A DNA stretch of 27,168 bases from positions 1 through 27,168 of IMG/VR virus record IMGVR_UViG_3300049596_001146. The stretch is one strand, 5' to 3'. A program made the position numbers and the translations under genes. Under the pieces are notes generated by a model that saw only the letters and a program-made list of their open reading frames with translations, ran no database searches and had not been told where the DNA came from. Origin of the DNA: a virus. Positions 9,760-17,364 of the stretch are shown here, piece by piece (within the stretch, counting starts at the first letter, position 1; the number at the start of each line of letters is the position of its first letter).

Positions 9760-9781
9760 TTATATAATATGAGGAAATAAA

Positions 9782-11410
9782 GTGAAGATATTTGGCTTTG
9801 AAATAAAAAGAGAAGACGACGAAGACACCGGCACAGCGCCGGTTTCTTTTGCCGAGCCCCAAAATGACGACGGTGCTATTACCGTTGGCACTGCTATGGG
9901 CGGGTTTTATAGTACCATTCTTGATATGGAAGGTACTGCTAAAACAGAATCTGAATTAGTAACCAAATATCGCGGTTTAGCGATGCAGCCTGAAATTAAC
10001 CAAGCTGTAGACGAAATTGTAAACGAAGCAATTAGCGTAGACTTAGATGAAGACGTTGTTGAATTGGTTTTAGATGATGTAGATTTACCAGACAAAGTTA
10101 AAGATAAGCTTACCGAAGAATTTCAAGAAGTACTTTCTTTAATGGATTTTTCTAATGCAGCTTACGATATTTTTAGTAAATTTTATGTTGATGGTAGATT
10201 AAACTATCATGTTATTATTGATAATGACAATATCAAAGATGGTATTCAAGAACTAAGATATGTAGATCCTCGTAAAATCAAACTTATTCGTGAAATGGAT
10301 AAGAGAGAAAAAGATCCACATTCTGGCATGCCAATTAAAAAAATCAAAAACGAATACTACATGTATTCAGAAAACGGTTTTGGCACAGATAATTCAACTA
10401 GCGTATCGCAAGGTGTTCAAGGATATAGGATTGCAAAAGACTCTATTGCTCGTGTAACATCAGGTATTATGAGCGAAAACAACTCACTTGTTCTTTCTCA
10501 TTTGCATCCAGCTATTAAGCCAATCAACCAGTTAAGGATGCTTGAAGATGCTACAATCATTTATACTCTTACACGAGCTCCTGAAAGAAGAATTTTCTAT
10601 ATTGACGTTGGTAATCTTCCTAAGTCGAAAGCTGAGCAGTATCTAAGAGACATGATGACTCGCCACAAGAATAAGTTGCAATATAATTCTGCAACTGGCG
10701 AAATATCTGATGCTCGTAAAATGATGACAATGACAGAAGACTTTTGGTTCCCACGTAGAGGCGGGGAAAGAACTACAGAAGTTGATACTCTAGCAGGTGG
10801 TAGTGCAGCAGGTTTAACTGATGACAGTAACATGCAATACTTCCAACGAAAACTTTACAAATCACTTAAAGTTCCTTTATCTCGTTTAGAACCAGAAACA
10901 ATGTATTCGTTTGGTCGTGTTTCAGAAATCACTCGAGACGAATTAAAATTCGGTAAGTTTATTAAGCGTTTAAGAACACGATTTGCATCTATTTTTAACC
11001 AACTATTAGAAAAGCAAGTTATTCTTAAAGGTATAATGACACCTGAAGAATTTGCTGAGATTAAAAATGATTTACGCTTTGACTTCATTAAAGATAACTA
11101 TTTTGAAGAATTAAAAGAAGCAGAAATTATGCGAGAGAGACTTTCTACTCTTCAGCAAGTTCAAGATCATATTGGCACATATTATTCTAAAGCATGGATT
11201 CGTAAAAATGTTCTTCGCATGTCAGATGAAGAAGTAAAAGATATGGATAAAGAGATGGCCAAAGAAGGCCCAATAGAAGATCCTGACGAAGAAGAAGCTG
11301 ATGCTGCTCCACCACAAGCATCAGCCCCAGTTGCTGCACCATCAGCAATTCCGCCAGCGCAATTACAAAGTAGTACTACCCGAAAAAATACAAAGATTAT
11401 AAATGGATAA
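9782..11410 (+). CDS. 20: Portal vertex protein, T4 gp20-like
   Basis: A 542-residue protein (T4 gp20 has 524) forming the dodecameric DNA gate at the head vertex, and the nucleus of prohead assembly. Conserved blocks are the helical clip/stem region with ELRYVDPRKIKLIRE, the RAPERRIFYIDVGNLPK segment, MTMTEDFWFPRRGGERTTEV with its Gly-rich loop, and SRLEPETMYSFGRVSEITRD. The C-terminal ~45 residues are acidic then Ala/Pro-rich. The start is GTG with GAGGAAA at 9771-9777 placed well upstream. No other start with a ribosome site is near. Confidence 0.97.
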   Translation: MKIFGFEIKREDDEDTGTAPVSFAEPQNDDGAITVGTAMGGFYSTILDMEGTAKTESELVTKYRGLAMQPEINQAVDEIVNEAISVDLDEDVVELVLDDVDLPDKVKDKLTEEFQEVLSLMDFSNAAYDIFSKFYVDGRLNYHVIIDNDNIKDGIQELRYVDPRKIKLIREMDKREKDPHSGMPIKKIKNEYYMYSENGFGTDNSTSVSQGVQGYRIAKDSIARVTSGIMSENNSLVLSHLHPAIKPINQLRMLEDATIIYTLTRAPERRIFYIDVGNLPKSKAEQYLRDMMTRHKNKLQYNSATGEISDARKMMTMTEDFWFPRRGGERTTEVDTLAGGSAAGLTDDSNMQYFQRKLYKSLKVPLSRLEPETMYSFGRVSEITRDELKFGKFIKRLRTRFASIFNQLLEKQVILKGIMTPEEFAEIKNDLRFDFIKDNYFEELKEAEIMRERLSTLQQVQDHIGTYYSKAWIRKNVLRMSDEEVKDMDKEMAKEGPIEDPDEEEADAAPPQASAPVAAPSAIPPAQLQSSTTRKNTKIING

Positions 11411-11413
11411 ATA
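11406..11413 (+). promoter_or_regulatory. Possible late promoter for the core-like gene (one mismatch)
   Basis: GATAAATA, 7 of 8 to the T4 late box, spans the stop codon of the portal gene and is about 34 bases from the next start. Confidence 0.4.
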
Positions 11414-11446
11414 TAATCAAATCAAATTAAACCCAGGAGATTCCCG

Positions 11447-13219
11447 ATGAAGTCCTTTAAAGCAATGATGGCAGAAGTTGCGCAACCAGAACCAGCAGAA
11501 GAAAAAGCTTTTAAAGCTCAGCACAAGGTTGAGGTGAAGAATCACCCAGTTGCTCCTGAGACACAGTTTAAAGGCACTAAGCCAAAAGCAAAGAATAAAG
11601 CAGACCAAGAAGGCGATGCTAATTACGATCTTGCATATGAATCTGTTGATCTTGAAGAGATGAAGGTTAAAAACTCTGATGCTGCTTTTAAACTTGAAAC
11701 AGAAATTTCAAATTTAGAAAAACGAATCGAAAAATTAAAACCTTTAGCACCAAAAGATGACGAAGCTAATATGAAATTAGCTATGGCTAAAAAATCTTTA
11801 AAGCAAAAGCAAGATGCGCATAGTGCATTAATGAGAGAATCTACAGATCTAACAGAACAGCCTCAAGAAGAAATTCCAATGATGATGAATCAACTAGCAT
11901 TTATTTGCTATGCTGCTGAAGAAATTTCTGGTATGCTAAAGCTTAATAGCGACCCAGAAGAGTGGTTCCAAAATAAATTAGCTGCTACACATTCAGAAAT
12001 GAAAACCTTGTATTCGTATATGCAAGGACAAAATCAGATGGACTACATGAACATGGGTTACGCTGATGATATGGATGAAGCACTTTCTCCTAAGCAAAAG
12101 AAAATAGACCATAATAAGAATAATAAGATTGATGGTGAAGACTTGGCTATGATTAGAGCTAAGAAGAATGAAGGTTTTGCTTCTGATGCACAACGCAAAG
12201 CAATCTGGGCATCTAAAAATGAAAAAGGTGTTAAAGAAGAACTTAAAGGCGATCAGCACAAGATTGATAAAAATAAGAACGGTAAAATCGATAAGCACGA
12301 TTTTAAGTTATTAAACAAAGAAGCTGCTGAGCAAGTAGATGAAGGCCGTGGCGATGCTGTTATTAAAACAACAGCTAATAACATGGACGATAACGATAAG
12401 CATATCAGTAAATTGAAAAAAGCTGGTATTTTTGCACAACAAGGTGCAGGCGCTGGACATCATATTATTGTTGGTCAAAGAGATCATGAAAAGGCTAAAA
12501 AGCTTTTAGCTGGTAGCTTAAAAGAAGAAGTAGAACAAGTAGATGAAGCTCAAAGTCATCAGGCTAAAACTACAATGAAGCACATTAACAATCCAACTGC
12601 CGGTGAAAAGAAAGCAGCAAAAGATATTAAACCTGGTATAGCAGGTGTTGCTGATCGTATTGCTATGTTAGCATCAGCTCAAGCACGAGGCGCTTTAAAG
12701 AAAGAAGCAGCAGAAAAACCAGTAAGCCCTTTTGATTTAAAGAATTATAAGAGCCAGATCCCAACAAAGGCTGGTGAAAAGGCTGGTTTTGATTCTAAGA
12801 AAGTTTCTACGGGTACTGTCTATTCTAGAAAGCCGGTAAAAGAAGCTGCTTACGAAAAAGACATGGATGACAAGAAAAAGGTTGTTGTTAAAGGTGTTAA
12901 GGGTATGAAGTCAACACCGTTCACTAAGACATTTAGAAATATGGCTGCTTACGATAAGTGGTCTGATTCTGACGCGGCTGGTGATTACGAAGTTCAACAC
13001 GTAATGCATGAAGAAGTTGAGTTAGACGAAGCATTCCAACAAGGTATTGTTAAGTTTAAAGATGGTTCATCATCGGTTCTTAAAAAAGAAGATGCCGACA
13101 TTCTTAATAAACTTATGGGCGGTATGTCTTCTGGTAGCGTAAAGAAAATGACTGAAACTGCAATGAAAGATAAAACAGGATTTGCAGAAATTTTAGCATT
13201 TGCTAAAGAGGCAATGTAA
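11447..13219 (+). CDS. Prohead-core-like protein with two EF-hand loops and repeated cleavage-like sites
   Basis: A 590-residue, Lys/Glu-rich protein in the slot occupied in T4 by the small core genes 67 and 68. Residues ~80-118 look like a coiled coil. Two EF-hand-type calcium loops are visible: DHNKNNKIDGED (221-232) and DKNKNGKIDKHD (274-285), each with acid or Asn at loop positions 1, 3, 5, 9 and 12. Residues ~303-353 form a compact segment (DDNDKHISKLKKAGIFAQQ, then GHHIIVGQRDHEKAKKLL). MDEA (209-212), VDEG (297-300), VDEA (365-368) and LDEA (526-529) resemble the T4 protease consensus [L/I]-x-E-[A/G] and fall between these segments. I infer an internal core protein cut by gp21. The ribosome site is AGGAGA (11433-11438). 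True homology to 67/68 is not shown. Confidence 0.6.
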   Translation: MKSFKAMMAEVAQPEPAEEKAFKAQHKVEVKNHPVAPETQFKGTKPKAKNKADQEGDANYDLAYESVDLEEMKVKNSDAAFKLETEISNLEKRIEKLKPLAPKDDEANMKLAMAKKSLKQKQDAHSALMRESTDLTEQPQEEIPMMMNQLAFICYAAEEISGMLKLNSDPEEWFQNKLAATHSEMKTLYSYMQGQNQMDYMNMGYADDMDEALSPKQKKIDHNKNNKIDGEDLAMIRAKKNEGFASDAQRKAIWASKNEKGVKEELKGDQHKIDKNKNGKIDKHDFKLLNKEAAEQVDEGRGDAVIKTTANNMDDNDKHISKLKKAGIFAQQGAGAGHHIIVGQRDHEKAKKLLAGSLKEEVEQVDEAQSHQAKTTMKHINNPTAGEKKAAKDIKPGIAGVADRIAMLASAQARGALKKEAAEKPVSPFDLKNYKSQIPTKAGEKAGFDSKKVSTGTVYSRKPVKEAAYEKDMDDKKKVVVKGVKGMKSTPFTKTFRNMAAYDKWSDSDAAGDYEVQHVMHEEVELDEAFQQGIVKFKDGSSSVLKKEDADILNKLMGGMSSGSVKKMTETAMKDKTGFAEILAFAKEAM

Positions 13220-13220
13220 T

Positions 13221-13445
13221 ATGGCTTGGGTAGTAGTTCCAGGATCTAACGGCATATGGGAATTTGATGATGCTGCAACTGCAGCTGACACATATGTAGA
13301 TGCTAATGGAACTACTGCAGCTGGAATTAGAACGTTTACACCACCTGGTGGTAACCCACAATATACGTATGTTAAATGCAGAAAAGCTGGCGAAACATAT
13401 GTTCGTGGTGAAATATCCAAGAATTATTATGACGCTAGAGTCTAA
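13221..13445 (+). CDS. Small conserved protein of the head gene cluster, unknown function
   Basis: A 74-residue protein starting one base after the stop of the core-like gene. MAWVVVPGSNGIWEFDDAA is followed by an Ala/Thr-rich stretch and by TFTPPGGNPQYTYVKCRKAG, then ETYVRGEISKNYYDARV. It has no membrane segment or known motif. An in-frame extension upstream exists (to 13200) but lies inside the previous gene, so the ATG at 13221 with AAAGAGG (13204-13210) upstream is preferred. Conserved placement between portal/core and protease genes suggests a minor head or core component. That is inference from neighbours only. Confidence 0.65.
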   Translation: MAWVVVPGSNGIWEFDDAATAADTYVDANGTTAAGIRTFTPPGGNPQYTYVKCRKAGETYVRGEISKNYYDARV

Positions 13446-13455
13446 TAAACGTAAT

Positions 13456-13463
13456 TATAAATA
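13456..13463 (+). promoter_or_regulatory. T4-type late promoter for gene 21
   Basis: Exact TATAAATA in the 45-base gap before the protease gene, 28 bases from its ATG. Confidence 0.75.
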
Positions 13464-13490
13464 CAAATTAGAATAACAAAAGGTGCTTAA

Positions 13491-14183
13491 ATGAAACTAA
13501 TAACCGAAGTTGTAGAAGAATGCAGCTTTAAAACAGAGCTAAATGAAGCAACAGGCGAAAAGTCTCACTTCATTGAAGGCATCTTCATGCAAGGTGATAT
13601 CAAAAACCGTAATGGTAGAATGTATTCATCTGAAATTCTTGAAAAAGAAATGAAAAGATATCAGAAAGACTTTATTAGCACTAAGAGAGCTCTTGGTGAA
13701 CTAGGTCATCCTGACGGTCCAGCCATTAATGGCGACAGAGTATCTCATCTTATTACAGAAATGAAGAGAGATGGATCTAACTTTGTTGGCAAAGCAAAAA
13801 TTCTCGGCACTCCAATGGGTAATATCGTTAAGACATTAATGGACGAAGGTGTTATGTTTGGTGTATCAACTCGAGGCCTAGGCTCTGTAAAACAGACAGC
13901 AGAAGGTATTATGGAAGTCCAAAAAGATTTCCATTTAGCTACAGTTGATATTGTAACAGATCCTTCAGGTCCAAATTGCTTCGTAAATGGCATTATGGAA
14001 AACACCGAGTATTTTTACGATATTGCTCGTGGAAACTGGTTACCTACAAACGTATCAGTTGAACAAGCAATTGAAGAAATTCAAGAAGAAATTGAAAAAG
14101 AAGTTAAAAGAGTAGTTCGTCGAGTAGACGAAAGCACAGCGGCTCGTTTGTTCGAGCGCTTTGTGAAATCGCTTAAAAATTAA
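13491..14183 (+). CDS. 21: Prohead core protease, T4 gp21-like
   Basis: Serine protease (herpesvirus-assemblin-like fold) that digests the scaffold and trims capsid proteins during head maturation. It has 230 residues; T4 gp21 has 212. The likely catalytic His is H73 in ALGELGHPDGP, and the likely nucleophile Ser is S126 in FGVSTRGLGSV. A conserved VDIVTDPSGPNCFV follows. The pattern HFIEGIFMQGDIKNRNGRMY at 26-45 is the family start. LNEA at 17-20 fits the protease's own consensus and could be a self-cleavage site. The tail (~190-230) is charged and coiled-coil-like. AAAGG (13479-13483) is the ribosome site. Confidence 0.95.
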   Translation: MKLITEVVEECSFKTELNEATGEKSHFIEGIFMQGDIKNRNGRMYSSEILEKEMKRYQKDFISTKRALGELGHPDGPAINGDRVSHLITEMKRDGSNFVGKAKILGTPMGNIVKTLMDEGVMFGVSTRGLGSVKQTAEGIMEVQKDFHLATVDIVTDPSGPNCFVNGIMENTEYFYDIARGNWLPTNVSVEQAIEEIQEEIEKEVKRVVRRVDESTAARLFERFVKSLKN

Positions 14184-14188
14184 TTTAT

Positions 14189-14196
14189 TATAAATA
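14189..14196 (+). promoter_or_regulatory. T4-type late promoter for gene 22
   Basis: Exact TATAAATA, five bases after the gene 21 stop and 40 bases before the scaffold ATG. Confidence 0.75.
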
Positions 14197-14235
14197 GTTA
14201 AGCATATAGAATATAACCTAAAAGGAGTAAAACTT

Positions 14236-15204
14236 ATGACAAAAGAACTAGTTGAAAAACTTGCGTCTGATAACGGAGTCTCAACGATTGCAGACCCTGT
14301 AACCGGTGCAGGCGGAGCAATTGCTAAGAAAAAAGCGGATGTTAAAAAGTCTGTTGATCCAACACCTGGCAAAGTTCCTGGCGCACCAGGGGCTGTTAAA
14401 GAAGAAGCGGACGCTGACTCTGAAGTAGTTATCGAAGAAATTGAGATTGAGGAATCAATCGCAGCAATCTTCGAAGGTATGGATCTTTCAGAAGAATTCA
14501 CATCTAAAGTAAAATTAGTATTTGAAGCAGCTGTTAATGAAGCAGCTACAGCAAAAGCTAACGAAATTATTGCAGAACAAACAGAAATTCTTGAAAAAGA
14601 AATGAAAGAATCTGTTGATTCAGCAGTAGAAAAAATTGTAGAAAATCTTGACTCATATCTCGACTACGTAGTAGAAGAGTGGATGAAAGAAAATGAACTT
14701 GCTATCGAAGCCGGAATTAAGGTTGAAATGGCTGAGTCATTAATGACGGGTCTTAAGACTCTCTTTGAAGAGCACAACATCGACGTTACTGATGAAACAG
14801 TTGACGTAGTTGCTGGTCTTGAAGAAGAAGTTGAGCAACTTAAAACTACTGCTAATGAAGCAATCAACGAAAACGTTGAACTACAAAAGCAAGTAGCATC
14901 GCTCAAAGCCGGAAAAGTTTTTGACGAAATGACTGAAGATCTTACTATCACTCAACGTGAAAGATTGAAAGTACTTTCTGAAAAGCTTGGTACTAATGAT
15001 ATCGAAGAATACAAATCGGATCTTACTACTCTAAAAGAATCTTTCTTTAATACACCAAAGAAAGTTATTGCAGAAGATGTTTCCGATGTTGAGCAAGAAA
15101 TCATTACAGAAGAAGCAGCAATTAAGAAACCAGTCTCTGACTATTCTTCAATTAACGCTCTTGTTGCGTCGTTGAACTCAAGACAACAGTCAGCAAAACA
15201 GTAA
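14236..15204 (+). CDS. 22: Prohead scaffolding core protein, T4 gp22-like
   Basis: A 322-residue acidic, Glu/Val-rich, almost entirely helical protein (T4 gp22 has 269). Scaffold cores shape the prohead and are then destroyed by gp21. Characteristic blocks are VKLVFEAAVNEAATAKANEI, the WMKENELAIEAGIKVEMAES segment with LMTGLKTLFEEHNIDV, a long coiled coil at ~195-235, and the C-terminal SSINALVASLNSRQQ, close to the family's ending. The N-terminal ~55 residues are a Lys/Pro/Gly-rich spacer. The ribosome site is AAAGGAG (14220-14226). It sits between protease and capsid genes as in T4. Confidence 0.95.
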   Translation: MTKELVEKLASDNGVSTIADPVTGAGGAIAKKKADVKKSVDPTPGKVPGAPGAVKEEADADSEVVIEEIEIEESIAAIFEGMDLSEEFTSKVKLVFEAAVNEAATAKANEIIAEQTEILEKEMKESVDSAVEKIVENLDSYLDYVVEEWMKENELAIEAGIKVEMAESLMTGLKTLFEEHNIDVTDETVDVVAGLEEEVEQLKTTANEAINENVELQKQVASLKAGKVFDEMTEDLTITQRERLKVLSEKLGTNDIEEYKSDLTTLKESFFNTPKKVIAEDVSDVEQEIITEEAAIKKPVSDYSSINALVASLNSRQQSAKQ

Positions 15205-15208
15205 TTTT

Positions 15209-15216
15209 TATAAATA
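15209..15216 (+). promoter_or_regulatory. T4-type late promoter for gene 23
   Basis: Exact TATAAATA preceded by a T-run, 36 bases before the capsid ATG. It is probably the strongest late promoter here, given its target. Confidence 0.8.
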
Positions 15217-15252
15217 GATTCAGATAGAACTTTAATTAAGGAGATAGACAAT

Positions 15253-16581
15253 ATGGCACAGTCAAACTATCAAGCACTTGTCGAAAAATGGGGCCCAATT
15301 CTTGAGCACTCTTCTTTCGCACCAATCGCTGATCAACACAAGCGTAGCGTAACTGCTACTATTCTAGAGAACACAGAGCGCGCTCTAATGGAATCAGGCG
15401 ATATTTCTGCTTCCATGACAGGTTTGCTTTCTGAAACTCCAACTAACGCTGTCGGTACAGGCGGTTATAGTTCTGGTTCTACAGCTACTGGTCCAGTAGC
15501 CGGTTACGATCCAGTACTTATTTCCCTAGTACGTCGTGCAATGCCTAACCTAATGGCATATGATATTGCTGGCGTTCAACCAATGACAGGCCCAACAGGC
15601 TTGATCTTTGCAATGCGTTCTAAGTATACAAACGCAACAAACGGTACAGAAGCTTTCTTCAATGAAACTAATACCGGTTTCTCTGGTGCAGGTACACACA
15701 CTGGTACTATTCCAGGTACTGTTGCTAACACATCGTTGTTCTCAACTGGTACTGGTATGGCTACTGCAGCTGCTGAAGCCCTAGGCGACGGTAACGGCAC
15801 TAACTTTGCAGAAATGGCTTTCTCTATCGAGAAAGTAACTGTTGCTGCTAAGTCAAGAGCTCTAAAAGCTGAGTACACTACTGAGCTTGCACAGGATCTT
15901 AAAGCCGTTCACGGTCTAGATGCTGAAACAGAACTAGCGAACATTCTACAGTCTGAAATCTTAGTTGAAATCAACCGTGAATTAGTTCGTACAGTTTATT
16001 CTACAGCCGTAGCAGGCGCAGCAGGTACTGCAGTTGCAGGTACTTTCGATCTTGACGTTGACGCTAACGGTCGTTGGTCAGTTGAGAAATTCAAGGGTCT
16101 AATGTTCCAAATCGAACAAGAAGCCAACGCAATCGCTAAAGCTACTCGTCGTGGTAAAGGCAATATCGTTATTTGTTCTTCAGATGTTGCATCTGCTCTA
16201 CAAATGGCCGGTATCCTTGACTACACTCCAGCTCTAAACGGCAACGCACTAGCTGTTGATGACACAGGCAATACATTTGCTGGTGTTCTAAACGGTCGCT
16301 ACAGAGTGTACATCGATCCATATGCTGGCGCAAACTACCTAGTAGTTGGCTACAAAGGATCTTCTGCATTCGACGCAGGTCTCTTCTACTGCCCATACGT
16401 ACCGCTACAAATGGTTCGTGCAGTTGGTGAGAACAGCTTCCAGCCAAAAATCGGATTCAAAACCCGTTACGGCATGGTTGCTAACCCATTTGCACGCGGC
16501 GGAGCTACTGCAAACGACGGTTCACTAGTTACAAGTACTAACGTGTACTACCGTAGAGTTGCAATCGCTAACTTGTTCTAA
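15253..16581 (+). CDS. 23: Major capsid protein, T4 gp23-like (HK97 fold)
   Basis: A 442-residue protein (T4 gp23 has 521; marine relatives are shorter). The N-terminal ~60 residues (YQALVEKWGPILEHSSFAPI, then RSVTATILENTERAL) are the removable delta region. LSET at 59-62 is near the T4 cleavage position (E65) and partly fits the consensus. The mature part has DPVLISLVRRAMPNLMAYDI, GVQPMTGPTGLIFAMRSKY, the KSRALKAEYTTELAQDLKAV helix, and the C-terminal QPKIGFKTRYGMVANPFARG. Codon use (AAC, ATC, CGT) looks tuned for high expression compared with neighbours. AAGGAG (15238-15243) is a strong ribosome site. Confidence 0.98.
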   Translation: MAQSNYQALVEKWGPILEHSSFAPIADQHKRSVTATILENTERALMESGDISASMTGLLSETPTNAVGTGGYSSGSTATGPVAGYDPVLISLVRRAMPNLMAYDIAGVQPMTGPTGLIFAMRSKYTNATNGTEAFFNETNTGFSGAGTHTGTIPGTVANTSLFSTGTGMATAAAEALGDGNGTNFAEMAFSIEKVTVAAKSRALKAEYTTELAQDLKAVHGLDAETELANILQSEILVEINRELVRTVYSTAVAGAAGTAVAGTFDLDVDANGRWSVEKFKGLMFQIEQEANAIAKATRRGKGNIVICSSDVASALQMAGILDYTPALNGNALAVDDTGNTFAGVLNGRYRVYIDPYAGANYLVVGYKGSSAFDAGLFYCPYVPLQMVRAVGENSFQPKIGFKTRYGMVANPFARGGATANDGSLVTSTNVYYRRVAIANLF

Positions 16582-16599
16582 GATAGCACACAATAAGAA

Positions 16600-16616
16600 G
16601 GCCGGATTAACCGGCC
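16600..16616 (+). terminator. GC-rich hairpin after the capsid gene (first of a pair)
   Basis: GGCCGG, a 5-base loop ATTAA, and CCGGCC form a perfect 6-bp stem. It is not followed by a T-run, so it may protect the mRNA 3' end or assist the terminator 15 bases further on. Confidence 0.5.
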
Positions 16617-16630
16617 CACTTAAAATAATT

Positions 16631-16657
16631 GGGAAGCTTTCGAGCTTCCCTTTTTTT
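16631..16657 (+). terminator. Strong intrinsic terminator between converging late and early blocks
   Basis: A perfect 8-bp stem GGGAAGCT / AGCTTCCC closes a TTCG loop and is followed directly by seven T. It ends the late + strand block. On the - strand the same stem is followed by AATTATTTT, so weaker termination of the winged-helix gene (stop at 16666) is possible too. Confidence 0.92.
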
Positions 16658-16665
16658 CGTCAGTA

Positions 16666-16917
16666 TTAAGCTGCGAAATATCCGGCTGCGGCAGCAGCTG
16701 CAACGATTCCTTTAGTGAGGTTAGTACCAACTTTGTACTTAGTCACTGTGGTGCCATTGCGTAGTTTTGTTGTATTTGCATAAATTGCAAAACCTTCTTT
16801 GCGCAACTCAGATACGGTTGCAGAAGGATTAGCGATACCAAACATACTTGTGATTTGTTTAGGTGTAGCTGCAGAACCATTTTGCAAGAAAGAAAGCAAG
16901 CGTTCTTTTTTAGTCAT
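16666..16917 (-). CDS. Small winged-helix DNA-binding protein
   Basis: An 83-residue protein. Residues ~3-45 (KKERLLSFLQNG, TPKQITSMFGIANPSATVSE, LRKEGFAIYA) form the three helices of a winged helix-turn-helix, and ~46-62 (NTTKLRNGTTVTKYKVG) form the beta wing. The last ~18 residues are an Ala-rich tail. This type of protein is familiar from marine T4-like phages near gene 23, where its role is unknown; a transcription regulator is the simplest guess. GGAG (16925-16928) precedes the ATG. A strong hairpin or pseudoknot lies in its leader, and the only visible promoter is upstream of the preceding gene, so expression probably depends on reading through that structure. Confidence 0.8.
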   Translation of the reverse strand: MTKKERLLSFLQNGSAATPKQITSMFGIANPSATVSELRKEGFAIYANTTKLRNGTTVTKYKVGTNLTKGIVAAAAAAGYFAA

Positions 16918-16938
16918 AAAAACTCCATTTTAAAAATT

Positions 16939-16989
16939 CCACCCTCATTTCAAAACAAGGCAACAGCGGGTGGGTATGCTGTTGCCTTG
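16939..16989 (-). promoter_or_regulatory. Leader hairpin with possible H-type pseudoknot; attenuator or terminator
   Basis: On the - strand transcript a perfect 12-bp stem (arms 16978-16989 and 16956-16967) has a 10-base loop AUACCCACCC. The loop's CCACCC (16968-16973) is complementary to GGGUGG at 16939-16944. This gives a 6-bp second stem with a 4-base first loop and an 11-base last loop, a geometry that suits an H-type pseudoknot. A short UUUUG tail after the first stem also allows a weak terminator. It lies between the DsbA-like stop and the winged-helix start. Confidence 0.55.
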
Positions 16990-16998
16990 GGCATTTAA

Positions 16999-17301
16999 TT
17001 AGCTATTGCTAATACGTCGATCCATTGGAGCCAATACAGCTTCTGCAAACTGCATGAACTCTTCACTCTTAGCAGCTTCTTGTGCTAGAGTAGACGCATG
17101 GTAAATCTTGGCAAGCCTAACAAAATCTTTCTTAGGTACCATACACTCAGTAAGAATCATCTCGGCAATACCTTTTTGATGATCTTTTTCTGCTTCAGCT
17201 CGTGTATAAGAAGCAGACATTTCAGACAATGCTCCTTGGATTTTCTTTCGATGTTCCTCAGTAATTACTGTAGGCAACGTTTCAGTATCAATAACGCTCA
17301 T
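16999..17301 (-). CDS. DsbA-like small DNA-binding protein (T4 late transcription accessory type)
   Basis: A 100-residue protein. The second half (GIAEMILTECMVPKKDFVRL, AKIYHAS, EEFMQFAEAVL) aligns in spacing with T4 DsbA (IRAKDELGVDGKMFNRLLALYH, then EEVVELYDAVF). The first half is helical and probably a coiled coil (HRKKIQGALSEMSASYTRAE). T4 DsbA is an 89-residue double-stranded-DNA-binding protein that associates with late promoters. The match is by eye from memory, so the call is tentative; otherwise it is a small helical unknown. CGGAG (17309-17313) is the ribosome site, and a perfect early promoter lies 31 bases upstream. Confidence 0.5.
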   Translation of the reverse strand: MSVIDTETLPTVITEEHRKKIQGALSEMSASYTRAEAEKDHQKGIAEMILTECMVPKKDFVRLAKIYHASTLAQEAAKSEEFMQFAEAVLAPMDRRISNS

Positions 17302-17332
17302 AATTTTCTCCGTTTAGGTTGTTCATAGATAT

Positions 17333-17361
17333 ATTATACACTGTTTTTCAGCGATTGTCAA
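17333..17361 (-). promoter_or_regulatory. Sigma70-type early promoter for the DsbA-like gene
   Basis: On the - strand TTGACA (17356-17361), a 17-base spacer, and TATAAT (17333-17338). The spacer is the most divergent of the perfect copies. The leader after -10 begins ATATCTAT, like the promoters at 25319 and 25588. Confidence 0.93.
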
Positions 17362-17364
17362 CAG

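Noticed and set aside
9527-9772. An 81-codon frame in another phase within gene 19
   Set aside because: Overlaps the conserved tail tube gene, and there is no sign of a programmed frameshift.
14055-14501. A 148-codon Ser/Phe-rich frame on the - strand
   Set aside because: Shadow of acidic codons at the 21-22 junction; it would cross the late promoter and both genes.
16950-16994. A 14-codon leader frame through the pseudoknot region
   Set aside because: No ribosome site; not listed as a gene, only noted as part of the regulatory hypothesis.
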